Positions 8,191 to 17,967 are shown, numbered from the stretch's first letter. The stretch: 64,000 bases of DNA from Gemmatimonadota bacterium (GCA_028873695.1 JAPPNU010000028.1:186001-250000); one strand, 5' to 3'. Notes: generated by a model not told the origin, from the letters alone. Made by a program: numbers and translations.

Positions 8191-9741
8191 TCACGCGGTA
8201 CCGTACTTATCCTTGTACCGTTCTCTCAACACGGCCTTTTGCACCTTTCCCGTTGCGGTTGTAACCGGGAGTTCCGGGACAATCTCCACCCATCTGGGTT
8301 TTTTGTATCCCGCCAGGCGCGCACGCACGTAGTTGGAAACCTCGTCTGGCGTGAGGTCTGCGCCGTCACTCGCCACGACCGCGGCCATCACGGACTCGCC
8401 CCATTCTCTGTCCGGGATGCCGATCACCGCAGCGTCGCGTATCTTCGGATTCTCCTTCAACAGACGCTCGATTTCCAGTGGGTAGACGTTTTCACCGCCG
8501 CTGATTATCAAATCCTTTGCCCGGCCGGACAGGTAGAGGTAGCCGTCGTCGTCCATTCTGCCCAGATCTCCGGTGTGCAGCCAGCCGCGCTTCAGCGCTT
8601 CCCCGGTTTTCTCAGGCATATTCCAGTATTCGAGCATTGCGGACGCGGTCTTCGCCACAACTTCACCCACCTCGCCCGGAGCAACCGGATTTCCGGACGA
8701 ATCGACAACGTCGAGTCCGACCGAGGCCATGGGTCGCCCCACCGAGCCGAGTTTGTCGAGGTCGCCCGACCTCAGACGGCACACGGTCAGGATGCAGCCG
8801 GCCTCGGTAAGCCCGTAGGTGACGTAGACGTCGGACTCGAACGTCGCCAGGATGTCCTCCAGCAACGCCGTGGGAAACGTATCCGATGAGCCGAGACAGC
8901 GCTGGATGGATGTGACGTCGTAGTTTCTCCTGCGCTGGCGGGCAATTATCCAACGCCATACCGTGGGCACGCAGAAAATGTTGGTGGCCCTGTGCCGCGC
9001 AACGGCCGACAGGATCGCGTCCGGGTCCGCGCCGTCCAGAATCACGAGCGTGGCGCCCACCAGGAAGTGCGGAAGCACCAGGCAGTCGGGCCCGCCCGTG
9101 TGAAAGAGGGGGTAGACAACCAGGCCGACATCGTCGCTGTGTCCTCCGGTCGAATCTGCGAGGGAAAGGGCCTGAAGGTAATGGCTTTTGTGCGAAAAAA
9201 CCGCGCCCTTCGGAAAGCCTGTGGTACCACTCGTGTACAGGATGATATGTGGGTCGTTCTCGTCGAGTTCCACTCCCGGTTCATCTGCGAGGGATGCCGC
9301 CGCCAGTTCCTCCAGTCGATTGCCGCTGCGGTCGCCGATCGTAAGCGTCCAATCCAGATCGGGCAGACGGCCGACGCCGGCGACGACCTCCGCAAAACAA
9401 CGATGGAAGATCAGGCCTCGAACGCCGGACTGCTGTAGCGTATAACGGACTTCCCGGCTGCGGTACCAGAAGTTGACCGGAACCATGATGACGCCAAGTT
9501 TTGCCAGCGCGAAATAGATCGTCACGTAGACGTCGGAATTCCGACTCAGGACACCGATTCGGTCGCCTTTCCGGACGCCCAGGCGCTTCAGGCCGTTGGC
9601 AATGCGATTGCACTGCTCATTCAGGTCGCTGTATGTCAACTGGGAACTGCCGAATATGATGGCCTTCTTTTGCATCAAACCTGAATCCTGAGCATTCCTT
9701 CGAAGGATTTCTCCCAATAACATCCTGCCCATCGTTGTCAT
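8191..9741 (-). CDS. Class I adenylate-forming acyl-CoA ligase
   Basis: 516-residue ATP-dependent acid:CoA ligase. Core motifs are the phosphate loop YTSGTTGFPKGAVFSHK, A5 YGLTEAG, A7 HTGDLGRMDDDGYLYLSGR, the hinge KDLIISGGENVYPLEIE and the C-terminal catalytic lysine in GKVQKAVLRERY. This places it among long-chain or aryl acyl-CoA synthetases; the acid substrate is not evident. The start at 9741 (MTTMGRML) is chosen over the longer frame to 9852, whose extra residues are unconserved and overlap the terminator hairpin behind the lipoprotein gene. It stands as a single gene, converging with the reductase. Confidence 0.9.
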   Translation of the reverse strand: MTTMGRMLLGEILRRNAQDSGLMQKKAIIFGSSQLTYSDLNEQCNRIANGLKRLGVRKGDRIGVLSRNSDVYVTIYFALAKLGVIMVPVNFWYRSREVRYTLQQSGVRGLIFHRCFAEVVAGVGRLPDLDWTLTIGDRSGNRLEELAAASLADEPGVELDENDPHIILYTSGTTGFPKGAVFSHKSHYLQALSLADSTGGHSDDVGLVVYPLFHTGGPDCLVLPHFLVGATLVILDGADPDAILSAVARHRATNIFCVPTVWRWIIARQRRRNYDVTSIQRCLGSSDTFPTALLEDILATFESDVYVTYGLTEAGCILTVCRLRSGDLDKLGSVGRPMASVGLDVVDSSGNPVAPGEVGEVVAKTASAMLEYWNMPEKTGEALKRGWLHTGDLGRMDDDGYLYLSGRAKDLIISGGENVYPLEIERLLKENPKIRDAAVIGIPDREWGESVMAAVVASDGADLTPDEVSNYVRARLAGYKKPRWVEIVPELPVTTATGKVQKAVLRERYKDKYGTA

Positions 9742-9750
9742 GTCCCCGGA

Positions 9751-9790
9751 AAACCACGAGGGGCGCGATACCTCTGTACGCGCCCCTGCG
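9751..9790 (-). terminator. Intrinsic terminator after the lipoprotein gene
   Basis: An 8-bp perfect stem GGGGCGCG/CGCGCCCC with an 11-base loop. On the minus strand it is followed within a few bases by GGTTTTCC. It lies between the end of the lipoprotein gene and the start of the CoA ligase gene. Confidence 0.55.
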
Positions 9791-9820
9791 GTGTTCAAAC
9801 GACCATGCCACGTGTCGGAT

Positions 9821-10381
9821 TTACTTCGGAAGCACACCCAGCTGGTCTGCAAACCGTCGCCAGGTGTCCATGGTACCGTCTGCGAAGTTGACTTTGAAGA
9901 CGACGCTATCGATGACTGCGATGCTGATGTCTGCGTACACCTGGGTTGCGCCGCCGGTGTTTTCGAAGGAAACGCGGTTACCGTTTACGACCATGTTTCC
10001 GGTTATGGTTCTGCCGGTCGCGATATGAGATTCTTCAGGTGACGTTCTGTAGCCGCCGCCGACGTCCATATATTCATTCCGGGTGAACGACTGCGATTCG
10101 ACCGCTTCCGACTGAAAGCTGTAGTTAAAGCCGGAAACCCGGATCTGATTCTGGCCCTGAGAGATTGAGGCCGTGACATGCGCCGTGGTCAAACCGGTGG
10201 GGTACCACTCATAGTGACCACTTACGGCAGGCGGCTGCAGTATCTTTCCGTCCGGCGTCTGCCTCGATTCCAGGCGCCATTTGCCCCGAAATGCAAACTG
10301 GTGTTGTGTCTCGTCCGCGCAACCCGCCGTCATTGCGATGGCCGATCCAACGAGCAGTGCGCGGGTCAGGGTTTTGAACAT
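9821..10381 (-). CDS. Small lipoprotein, unknown function
   Basis: 186-residue predicted lipoprotein. A basic N-terminus and hydrophobic stretch end in the lipobox TAGC with Cys near residue 21, so it should be exported and lipid-anchored. The mature part (FRGKWRLESRQTPDGKIL) resembles small beta-barrel META/HslJ or lipocalin-like proteins, but I cannot place it in a named family. The start is fixed by AGGAGG about 7 bp before the ATG; the same frame upstream to 10759 is antisense to the M20 gene region and not coding. The gene follows the M20 deacylase on the same strand, separated by a fragment of the dispersed repeat. Confidence 0.72.
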   Translation of the reverse strand: MFKTLTRALLVGSAIAMTAGCADETQHQFAFRGKWRLESRQTPDGKILQPPAVSGHYEWYPTGLTTAHVTASISQGQNQIRVSGFNYSFQSEAVESQSFTRNEYMDVGGGYRTSPEESHIATGRTITGNMVVNGNRVSFENTGGATQVYADISIAVIDSVVFKVNFADGTMDTWRRFADQLGVLPK

Positions 10382-10423
10382 CCGGTGTCCTCCTCGCCTT
10401 GGTCGAGAGAAACCGTCCCGGCT

Positions 10424-10473
10424 CCTGAGAAGTTGCCTTGAAATTCCCGGCCGGCCGCCGGTCCTGCAAACGC
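10424..10473 (-). repeat. Fragment of MITE-like repeat (one end)
   Basis: CCTGAGAAGTTGCCTTG plus the following AAATTCCC matches the end of the full copy at 12970 in the same orientation. Similarity then fades through a GCAAA-CGCG block. It is a truncated copy between the M20 gene and the lipoprotein gene. Confidence 0.6.
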
Positions 10474-10481
10474 GAAGCATA

Positions 10482-11606
10482 TCAGAGGGGATTTTCGATG
10501 CAGAATCTGTGTACCATTTTTGTAAACACATCGGATCCCTTGACGAGCTGGTCCCGCGCGATCCATTCGTCCACGGTGTGTGCCTGCTGGATATCGCCGG
10601 GACCCATGACAACCAGTTCCATCGTTTTACCAAATACCATGCCATCCGTGCCGTATGCGACGGTCCTGGGTTTCCGCTTGCCCGTAACCTGAAGCGCTTC
10701 CCGGACGATCGGCGAATCGGTGCTCGTGCTGAGCGGATCCAGAATTTTCGGCACTTCAATCCGGACGCCGTGTTTGTCCGCCAGCCGTACCATGCGATTG
10801 ATGACCGGTTTCCAGTTCTGGCCCGGCATCGGCCGGCAGTTTATGGTGGCGCGGCTGACGGGCGCCGTAACGTTCGCGGCCGTATCGCCGTCGGAGAGTA
10901 CAATATTCAGGGTTGCATGCGGCGGATCGAACGCCTCATTTCGATATCGGGCATCGGTCCGCAACATCCCGTCCAGTTTAACGACGTCGTTCAGGAACGG
11001 GATGATTTTGTGATTGGCGTTCGTCCCTTTGCCGGTGCTGCTGTGCGCCGCTTTGCCCGTAGCGGTCGCTTCGAACTTGAGCGAACCCTTGTGGGCGTAT
11101 ACGACGTCGAGAAGCGTGGGTTCGCCGACGATGCCGTACCGGATGTCGGACGATTTGAAGATCTTCGATTTCGCCGCAACGGTCTTCGCGCCGCCGCAGT
11201 CCGTTTCCTCATCGGCGGTGACGATGACGTAGACGGGCGCCTTGAGCGCTTTGCCGGAGAAGGCGTTCGCGGCAGCGATCATGCACGCTACGGAACCCTT
11301 CATATCCGCGCTGCCTCGTCCGTAGAGCCTGTCGTGCCGGACTGAAAGCGTGAAGGGATCCGAATCCCATCCCTCGGCCGGTACGACGTCGGAGTGGGCG
11401 AGCAGGGCGATGCCTCCAGTCCCGTTTCCCTTCTTCCCTATCACGTTTGTCTTCTGCGTTCCGTCCGGGTCCGTGTAATTGAGGAGTTCCACCGACATGC
11501 CCGCTTTTCGAAGCCATTCGGCAACAGCCCGGGATACCGGCGTATTGCTGAATTGAGACGCTGAGTTGTAAGAAACCAGGTCTGCGGTGATCTCGACGAC
11601 ATCCAT
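10482..11606 (-). CDS. M20-family deacylase, ArgE/DapE-like
   Basis: 374-residue zinc-dependent amidohydrolase of the acetylornithine deacetylase/succinyl-diaminopimelate desuccinylase family. Metal-site motifs are LLAHSDVVPAEGWDSDPF (His), GRGSADMKGSVA (bridging Asp) and TADEETDCGG (Glu pair). The dimerisation domain fills the middle, and the C-terminus carries GMVFGKTMELVVMGPGD. The start is fixed by GAGGAG 7 bp upstream. No arginine or lysine pathway genes adjoin it, so its true acyl-amino-acid substrate is open; the later asd gene is far away and separately controlled. Confidence 0.88.
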   Translation of the reverse strand: MDVVEITADLVSYNSASQFSNTPVSRAVAEWLRKAGMSVELLNYTDPDGTQKTNVIGKKGNGTGGIALLAHSDVVPAEGWDSDPFTLSVRHDRLYGRGSADMKGSVACMIAAANAFSGKALKAPVYVIVTADEETDCGGAKTVAAKSKIFKSSDIRYGIVGEPTLLDVVYAHKGSLKFEATATGKAAHSSTGKGTNANHKIIPFLNDVVKLDGMLRTDARYRNEAFDPPHATLNIVLSDGDTAANVTAPVSRATINCRPMPGQNWKPVINRMVRLADKHGVRIEVPKILDPLSTSTDSPIVREALQVTGKRKPRTVAYGTDGMVFGKTMELVVMGPGDIQQAHTVDEWIARDQLVKGSDVFTKMVHRFCIENPL

Positions 11607-11713
11607 GTTCCGCTCCTCAACGTGTCCCCGTCCCGGGGCTCGGCAACGACGGCGGTTCCGGCTTCGTCCCGGTCAGGGACCCCCTCTGCCATGTTCCGGG
11701 CTTCACATGCTAT

Positions 11714-12742
11714 TCACGACAATTCCCCGCGAACGATTTCGACGCCCCTGACCATATTCCGAAGTTTCTGGAATGCCAGCCACCGGGGCAGCTGAAAGAA
11801 ACCGCAGTCCGGCGTGACAGTCAGTTTTTCCGGCGGGACGTGTTGCAGCGTCAGGCGCACGCGTTCAGCGACGTCCTCGGGCGTTTCCACGTAAAACGAC
11901 TTCACGTCGACCAGGCCTGCCGCGACCTCTTTTTCTTTCGCAATCTCACCGCAGAGCTCCAGTTCCACGAGTTCACGATTCGCGAACTCCAGGGAGATCT
12001 GATGCGCATCGGCACGAAGGATCTCGTCCAGCATCCAGTCGTACCTGCGTTTGCCGCGCGGGCGGCTGCCCAGGTTTCCGAAGCAGATGTGCAGGCCGAT
12101 CCTGGCGTTAACGCCCTTTACGGTTTCGTTGAACAGGTCCACCCAGCTGCGGGCGTCTCCGGGTATGATTGAAAACGAGGGCTCGTCAAGCTGGATGAAT
12201 TCAGCCCCCTCCGCGGCGAGGCGTTTCAGTTCGCGGTTGACCACGCCGGCGAATTCGTACGCGAGTTCGATCCGGTCCCTGTAGATGCGCTTGTCTTTGA
12301 GCTGGATGTGTATGGTCAGCGTCAGCGGACCGGGACAGGTGGCCTTCAAGGGATGATCGGCAACGGACCTGGCGAATTGAAACTCCTCCACGATACCCAG
12401 GCCGTCGGGCACCCGGATCCGTTCTTCCGGCCACCAGCGCGGGACGCTGTCGTAGCCGTAGACACCCGTGCGCCGGAGTGTCGGGCGGGGTGAAAGTCCC
12501 TTGAAACGGCGGTAGAAACTCTGAACGAAATACCAACGCCGCATTTCCCCGTCCGATATCAGGTCGACGCCGGCCCTTTTCTGGTCCAGTATGGCCAGAT
12601 GGACGGCATCGTCGAAGGCTTCGCGTTCGTCGGTGGGGCCGTACTCGCCGCTGTCGATCTGATCCACGGCCGTATGGAACCAGCCAGGCAGCGCGTAGCT
12701 TCCGATCACGCTTGTGGGTATCAGTGGTAAATCACGATTCAT
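11714..12742 (-). CDS. MetE C-terminal-domain-like methyltransferase
   Basis: 342-residue TIM-barrel protein of the cobalamin-independent methionine synthase catalytic-domain family. Zinc-ligand motifs are visible as GLHICFGNLG (His-x-Cys) and TPDCGFFQLPRW (distal Cys), and the substrate motif is EFIQLDEPSFSI. It lacks the N-terminal folate-binding half of full MetE (about 750 residues), like archaeal and core-MetE proteins, so the methyl donor may be a corrinoid protein or another methylated compound. The start is ATG at 12742 without a strong RBS. It is apparently monocistronic. Confidence 0.85.
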   Translation of the reverse strand: MNRDLPLIPTSVIGSYALPGWFHTAVDQIDSGEYGPTDEREAFDDAVHLAILDQKRAGVDLISDGEMRRWYFVQSFYRRFKGLSPRPTLRRTGVYGYDSVPRWWPEERIRVPDGLGIVEEFQFARSVADHPLKATCPGPLTLTIHIQLKDKRIYRDRIELAYEFAGVVNRELKRLAAEGAEFIQLDEPSFSIIPGDARSWVDLFNETVKGVNARIGLHICFGNLGSRPRGKRRYDWMLDEILRADAHQISLEFANRELVELELCGEIAKEKEVAAGLVDVKSFYVETPEDVAERVRLTLQHVPPEKLTVTPDCGFFQLPRWLAFQKLRNMVRGVEIVRGELS

Positions 12743-12882
12743 GGCATGTTTTTCGAATTACCGTAGAGCGCGGGATTCGGGTTGGCGGCATTCACGCGGG
12801 AAACGTATAAAAAGCGACGGCAGGCCTGTTTTGTCAAGCACAAACGTGGCGGAAGAACCCCGGCGGGCTCGGGAGACGGGCA

Positions 12883-12911
12883 TTGACTTGCAGTTCCCCA
12901 TGGGCTATCTT
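12883..12911 (+). promoter_or_regulatory. Candidate sigma-70 promoter for the gamma-glutamyltransferase gene
   Basis: TTGACT, a 17-bp spacer and TATCTT on the plus strand. It would give a leader of about 340 bases that carries the repeat element at 12970-13137. The rest of the gene-free stretch 12743-13256 holds nothing else recognised. Confidence 0.35.
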
Positions 12912-12969
12912 CCGCTTACCCGACGGTTGTTGAGGCGCCGGGTCCGAAACCCCCATCGGGATCCGGCAG

Positions 12970-13137
12970 CCTGAGAAGCTGTCTTGAAATTCCCAGCGGT
13001 CTTCGCGCGGCTGCAAAAGCGCCGTTCGGCGTTGGTCAAACCCACCCGTATAGGCAAATCTGGGCGGGTTTTGCCGCCTTGACCGCCGCTTTTTCGTTCG
13101 CGATCGGAAACTCACCGGTAATTTTAAACCAACTTCA
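12970..13137 (-). repeat. MITE-like repeat, full copy A
   Basis: About 168 bp in inverted orientation relative to the copy at 24533. One end reads CCTGAGAAGCTGTCTTG and the other ends GGTAATTTTAAACC-AACTTC, so the two ends are imperfect inverted repeats. The interior has a GGGCGGG/CCCACCC stem. There is no reading frame of note. It lies between the MetE-like gene and the gamma-glutamyltransferase gene. Confidence 0.85.
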
Positions 13138-13256
13138 TACGGGTTTTCCGTAGCATCCTCGATGTTCCATTTCCGTTTCGAGATTCAGTGGGTGCGTTGT
13201 GCTGGTCTCTTTCCAGGTCCCGGTCTGAAGGGACCTGTCGGTAAGGAATACCGTCT

Positions 13257-14885
13257 ATGGCTTTTTCCTCTGAAGGAACGGTGCATCGTTCCACGGTAAC
13301 CGGCGCCCGGGGAATGGTTGCCAGCGGACATCCGCTTGCAAGCCTCGCCGGGGTCCGGATGCTGCTCGAGCGGGGCAACGCGTTCGACGCTGCGGTTGCG
13401 GTCGCGGCGGCGTTGAACGTCGTCGAGCCGTACATGTCCGGTATTGCCGGTGTGGGTTACGCGCTGGTCTATTCCGCCGCGGAAGACCGCGTGCGCGTAT
13501 TGGATTATTGCGGGCGCACGCCGCACGACGCCACCTCGGCGTTCTTCCCAACGCCGCAACATCAGGACGGCGGCGTGACCTCGTGCCTGGTTCCCGGCGC
13601 CTGCGGAGGATGGCTCGAGCTTCTTGACAAATACGGCACGATGGACCGGGCAACGGTGTTTGCGCCTGCGATTGAACTCGCCGAGAACGGTTTCCCGGTC
13701 ACCGTGAAGAATTCCAGGTTCATACGGGATGCCGTCCCTCGTATGCGGCCTACTGGAACCCGGGTGATTCTGAGCCCCGGCCGGGCGCCCCGTGCGGGGG
13801 ACGTCCTGATCCAGAAAGATCTCGCCCGGACGTTTCGCAGGGTGGTGGAAGGCGGCGTCGAGGCATTCTACCGCGGAGACCTTGCATCCGAGATTGCGGG
13901 ATATGCGCAGGCCGGAGGAGGTCTTCTTTCCCGGAGAGATCTCGCGGATTTCGAGGTAGAGTGGGCCGATCCCATTTCAACGTTCTATCGCGAATTCCGC
14001 GTAATCTGCCCGCCGCTCCCCAGCGCCGGTTTTCACATTCTTCAGGCCCTGAACATGCTTGAAGGTTACCAGCTCGAGGACCTGGGCCACCATTCCGAGG
14101 AATCGCTCCACCTCTTTATCGAGGTCCTGAAGCTGGGCAACGCGGATCGGGTGGCCTTCGCGGCGGCGCGGGAGGCGCCGTTGGACGGATTGCTTTCAAA
14201 GGGATACGCGAATGAACGCAGGAGCCTTATCGGGGACCGGGCTGCGGTGAATCGCGGGGAATACTTCGCCGCAGTCGGGTTGCCGGGCGAAATCTCGCCC
14301 GGGCAGCCCGGGGACTGGCTGAACGAGTGCACGACGCACTTCGACGTGGTGGACGCGGAGGGAAACGCGGTGGCGATAACGCAGAGTCTGGGTTCGGGGT
14401 TCGGCTCCGGTGAGATTATCGGTGAGACGGGTATGTTCCTGAACAATTTTATCAAATGGGCGGATACGGTACCCGGCAGCCCCAACCGTATCGAGCCGCA
14501 CAAGAAAATCGATATGTGCCTTTCGCCGTGCCAGATTTTCAAGGATGGTCGCCTTCTGGCGGCGCTCGGTACGCCGGGAAGCTGGGGAATTCAACAGACG
14601 ACGACCCAGTTCACCACCAATTTTCTGGATTACGGGATGAACATTCAAGCCGCCATCGAAGCGCCGAGATTCCGCTTTCAGCATGCCGGCACCCGTGTAT
14701 ATATGGAGTCCCGCGTGCCGGCGGAAATCCGGTCCGGCCTGAACCGCCGCGGACATCAGATCGACGTCGTCGACGCCTTTTCCCCCGTGACAGGCGGGGC
14801 GCAGGGAATTGCCGTAGACCAGGAAAGCGGCGGCCTGATGGGCGGTGCGGATCCCAGACGGGACGGCTACGCGATTGGAATATGA
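13257..14885 (+). CDS. Gamma-glutamyltransferase family protein
   Basis: 542-residue Ntn-hydrolase precursor of the gamma-glutamyltranspeptidase family. The N-terminal half has GMVASGHPLASLAGVRMLL and GGNAFDAAVA-like RGNAFDAAVAVAAALN. The autoprocessing site is NECTTHFDVVDAEGN (nucleophile the second Thr of TTHF, near residue 362), followed by LGSGFGSG and the small-subunit fold. No signal peptide is seen, so it may act in the cytosol, unlike periplasmic Ggt. Some such proteins hydrolyse cephalosporin-like or oxamate amides, so glutathione need not be the substrate. AAGGAA precedes the start. The MFS gene follows after 90 bp and could be in the same unit. Confidence 0.88.
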   Translation: MAFSSEGTVHRSTVTGARGMVASGHPLASLAGVRMLLERGNAFDAAVAVAAALNVVEPYMSGIAGVGYALVYSAAEDRVRVLDYCGRTPHDATSAFFPTPQHQDGGVTSCLVPGACGGWLELLDKYGTMDRATVFAPAIELAENGFPVTVKNSRFIRDAVPRMRPTGTRVILSPGRAPRAGDVLIQKDLARTFRRVVEGGVEAFYRGDLASEIAGYAQAGGGLLSRRDLADFEVEWADPISTFYREFRVICPPLPSAGFHILQALNMLEGYQLEDLGHHSEESLHLFIEVLKLGNADRVAFAAAREAPLDGLLSKGYANERRSLIGDRAAVNRGEYFAAVGLPGEISPGQPGDWLNECTTHFDVVDAEGNAVAITQSLGSGFGSGEIIGETGMFLNNFIKWADTVPGSPNRIEPHKKIDMCLSPCQIFKDGRLLAALGTPGSWGIQQTTTQFTTNFLDYGMNIQAAIEAPRFRFQHAGTRVYMESRVPAEIRSGLNRRGHQIDVVDAFSPVTGGAQGIAVDQESGGLMGGADPRRDGYAIGI

Positions 14886-14975
14886 AACCGCACGCTGCGT
14901 CCCGAAGATCGTGAAATGCCGGAAGCTCGGGCCCTGTCCGGCGCCCGGCACGGTTAGCCGGCGGAAGCGTTTGGA

Positions 14976-16334
14976 ATGAGGGAGTTTTCATCTGCGCACT
15001 GGAGGCGGGCGCCGGCCGATCCGGACGAACCGGACCCGGCGGAAGTCCGCCGCAACAGCCGGCTGCTGATTCTGAACGGCGGCCTCGTCTTCATGTCGAT
15101 GACGTTGGCCAGCTCGGATATGGTGCTGCCGGCTTTCGTACAAATGCTGACGGCCTCGAGCGTCGCGGTCGGGCTTGTCGGTGCGCTGATGCGGATCGGA
15201 TGGGCGTGGCCGCAGATATTCATTTCCAGAATTATCGAGAACAGAAGAAGAAAAATGCCCTTCCTGCTTCTGGCGGGAGGCATGCGCAGTACCGTCTGGC
15301 TGGTAATCGCGGGGCTGACGTACCTGATGGGAGGTCGTCAGCCCTTTTACTTTTTGTGCTGTTTTATGGTACTGTACGCGATATCCACTTCCATGATGGG
15401 TATATGGAACGTCCCCTGGATGGACATTGTGGGAAAGGTCGTTCCGCCGCGAGACCGGTCGCGCCTCTTCGCGGTGCGGCGGCTTTGCGGCGGCGTTACG
15501 GCTATGGCGGCGGGCGGGTTGATTACCTTCGTGCTCAGCGAACGCAGCGGGATCGTATTCCCGTCGAACTACTCGGCGCTTTTCCTGCTGGCCGGACTGG
15601 GAAACGCGCTGTCGGTTTTCGTATTCAGCAGAATCCGGGAACCGGCGGGCCAGGTGCGGCATCTGCGGCAGGCGTTCTCCAGCTACCTGAACAGCGGGTT
15701 GCGCCTGCTGAAGGACGATCCCGATTACCGTCGACTATGCGGGATGCAGCTTCTGTGGTCGCTGATGATGATGGGGTCGCCGTTTTACGTTCCCTACGCG
15801 ATTACCGACCTGGGGTTCGGGCTGGTCTACGTCGGCGTATTTGTATCGGTCATGCAGGTCAGTACCGTGCTGTCTAACGCGCTCTGGGCGCACGTCGGGC
15901 ATCGGAAGGGCAACCGCGCGCTGCTGGTGTATGGATCGTATCTGATGGCGCTGTCGGCCGCCATTCCGCTCTTGGCCGGGTACGTCCCGTCCCTGTCCGT
16001 CGCCCCGCTATCGAACTGGGGCATCGACTGGGCATTCGATCCGCACGTCGCCTCTTACGCTCTGACGTTTGTTTTTTCGGGGTTCGCCAGCAGCGCGGTG
16101 TTTAACGGCCGCATGGCGTACGTGCTGGAACTCGCGCCTGAAGACCGCCGTCCCACGTATACCAGCTTCCTGAACATGTTTGCGCTGCCTCAAGGGATTC
16201 TACCCGTGGCTGCCGGTTTGCTGGTGGCGTGGATCTCGTACCGTCCGATGTTCTGGATCGCCCTCCTGTTCGTGCCTCCAACGATTTTTTTCGTTCATCG
16301 ACTTGGCGGCGCGGGGCATCGGCGATTCGATTGA
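14976..16334 (+). CDS. MFS transporter
   Basis: 452-residue inner-membrane carrier with about 12 hydrophobic helices and a cytosolic N-terminal tail of about 30 residues rich in Pro and Asp. The loop after helix 2-3 has SRIIENRRRKMPFLLLAGG, a loose version of the MFS loop-2-3 motif, and VPPRDRSRLFAVRRL follows helix 4-5. Such carriers in environmental genomes lack assigned substrates. GGAAG lies about 9 bp upstream of the start. It ends 23 bp from the convergent flavoprotein gene, with no obvious terminator between them. Confidence 0.85.
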   Translation: MREFSSAHWRRAPADPDEPDPAEVRRNSRLLILNGGLVFMSMTLASSDMVLPAFVQMLTASSVAVGLVGALMRIGWAWPQIFISRIIENRRRKMPFLLLAGGMRSTVWLVIAGLTYLMGGRQPFYFLCCFMVLYAISTSMMGIWNVPWMDIVGKVVPPRDRSRLFAVRRLCGGVTAMAAGGLITFVLSERSGIVFPSNYSALFLLAGLGNALSVFVFSRIREPAGQVRHLRQAFSSYLNSGLRLLKDDPDYRRLCGMQLLWSLMMMGSPFYVPYAITDLGFGLVYVGVFVSVMQVSTVLSNALWAHVGHRKGNRALLVYGSYLMALSAAIPLLAGYVPSLSVAPLSNWGIDWAFDPHVASYALTFVFSGFASSAVFNGRMAYVLELAPEDRRPTYTSFLNMFALPQGILPVAAGLLVAWISYRPMFWIALLFVPPTIFFVHRLGGAGHRRFD

Positions 16335-16357
16335 CGGGTCCCGTCCCTCGTGCCCGC

Positions 16358-17731
16358 TCATCGGGTCAGCGTTCCGGCAAGTTCTTCGGCAGGATACGTG
16401 AGGATTTCGGCGAGAGTCGGATGGTAGTGCGGGATCTGAAGGAGGTCGAAGACAGTACCATGGTAGTAAATGACGGCGGCGAGTTCATGGATGAGTTCGG
16501 ATGCGTCGGGACCCGTGATATGACCGGCAATGAGTTCGCCGTTTTCCGGATGGCAGAGGATCTTCACGATGCCGTGGGTTTCGCCCATTACCATCGATTT
16601 TCCGTGATCGCTGAACGGATGCCCGGCCGAAAGATACGGGATGCCCGCGGCCCGGCATTCCTTTTCGGCAGGGCCGACGGACGCCACCTGCGGGTCGGTG
16701 AATACAACGGACATGCGCAGGCGATAGTCGATCGACTTTTCAGGCGCTCCCGCCACGGCATTGTGACCGGCGATCTCGCCCTGCTGCACTGCGATGTGTA
16801 CGATTTCGTACGGACCCGCGCAGTCTCCGGCGGCGTAGATGTGTTCTGCGCTGGTCCGCATCCGATCGTCGGTGGCGATTCTTCCGCCGCGGACTTCCAC
16901 GCCGGCGCGTTCCAGAGCCAGGCCGGCAAGGGCCGGCGTTCGTCCCAGTGCGTTGAAGACGACGTCGGCGGAAACCGAACGGGATTCGTCGCCGTGCAGA
17001 AAGTGCACGGATGTCCGATCCCCGGACCTGCCGACGTGCTGAAGCCGGGTGTCTGTATAAACCTGCATTCCTTCTTCTCTGAATCGGGTTTCAACGTGCC
17101 GGGCCATGTCCGGGTCGCAGTCGCTGAGCAGCTGGCTGTTTCGCTGGATCAGTGTGGTTTCCGCACCCATCCGGCACAGAAACTGGCCGAGTTCGGCGGC
17201 GACGGCGCCCCCGCCGAGTACGATCACGGATCCGGGAAGTTCCCTTAGTTCCAGGACGTCGTCGCTCGTGAGATAGCCCGTTTCCTCCAGGCCGGGCACG
17301 GGGATTCTGCTGACCGCGGAACCCGATGCAATGACGAAACTGCGTCCCGAGATGCTTTCAGATCCAACGCGAACGGAGGTCGGCGAGTCGAAACGGGCCC
17401 GACCTCGTATCAGCCTGAATCGCGGGCTGTTGAGCTGTTCGACCCTGTAATCCGCGAATTCGTCGACCAGTGCGCGTTTCCTGTCGTTGATTGCGCCCAG
17501 GTCAGGGTATATTTCACTCGCAATCAGGCCGAACTCGCCCGCCCGCTTCATCAGCGAGAGCAGGTCCGAACTGCGAAGCAGCGTCTTGGACGGCATGCAG
17601 CCGCGCAGGATGCAGAGACCGCCGAGGGGTCCCTTGTCGATAATGGCGACGTCTGCTCCGCGGTCCGCCGCGACGCGAGCGGCGGCGTAGCCCGCACTGC
17701 CGCCGCCGATAACGACGACGTCGTGTGTCAT
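16358..17731 (-). CDS. Dihydrolipoyl dehydrogenase/mercuric reductase-like flavoprotein
   Basis: 457-residue class I pyridine nucleotide-disulfide oxidoreductase. FAD motif VVIGGGSAGYAAA, redox-active disulfide GGLCILRGCMPSK (Cys-x4-Cys), NAD motif VIVLGGGAVAAELGQFL, the second FAD motif IYAAGDCAG and the C-terminal active-site HYHPTLAE are all present. No HMA domain or vicinal C-terminal cysteines for mercury are seen, so a lipoamide-like or general disulfide substrate is more likely. No 2-oxoacid dehydrogenase genes adjoin it. The start at 17731 has GGAGCAGGA upstream; the longer frame to 17812 lacks an RBS. Confidence 0.88.
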   Translation of the reverse strand: MTHDVVVIGGGSAGYAAARVAADRGADVAIIDKGPLGGLCILRGCMPSKTLLRSSDLLSLMKRAGEFGLIASEIYPDLGAINDRKRALVDEFADYRVEQLNSPRFRLIRGRARFDSPTSVRVGSESISGRSFVIASGSAVSRIPVPGLEETGYLTSDDVLELRELPGSVIVLGGGAVAAELGQFLCRMGAETTLIQRNSQLLSDCDPDMARHVETRFREEGMQVYTDTRLQHVGRSGDRTSVHFLHGDESRSVSADVVFNALGRTPALAGLALERAGVEVRGGRIATDDRMRTSAEHIYAAGDCAGPYEIVHIAVQQGEIAGHNAVAGAPEKSIDYRLRMSVVFTDPQVASVGPAEKECRAAGIPYLSAGHPFSDHGKSMVMGETHGIVKILCHPENGELIAGHITGPDASELIHELAAVIYYHGTVFDLLQIPHYHPTLAEILTYPAEELAGTLTR

Positions 17732-17967
17732 GGTCCTGCTCCGGTTGTGAAAAGGTCCATCTGGTCTTCCGGGTCGGCCTGCGAATCTACCGACGGCGCA
17801 ATCACCCCACAAGAGAAAAATGACTCAGATGCCGATACCGTCATCGCATCTTTCCGAAAACGCCGGAGATTGCGGCGTCATCGCAACGTCAGGGCCTCCC
17901 GCGGCCATGCCAATGCCGTTATTGGAAACATTCGTACGAGCCCGAGCCCTTGTCCGATGAGGCGCGC

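Noticed and set aside
12804..12837. TTGACA and TATACG on the minus strand as a promoter for the MetE-like gene
   Set aside because: The spacer is 22 bp, too long for a sigma-70 promoter; no better -10 was found at the right distance.
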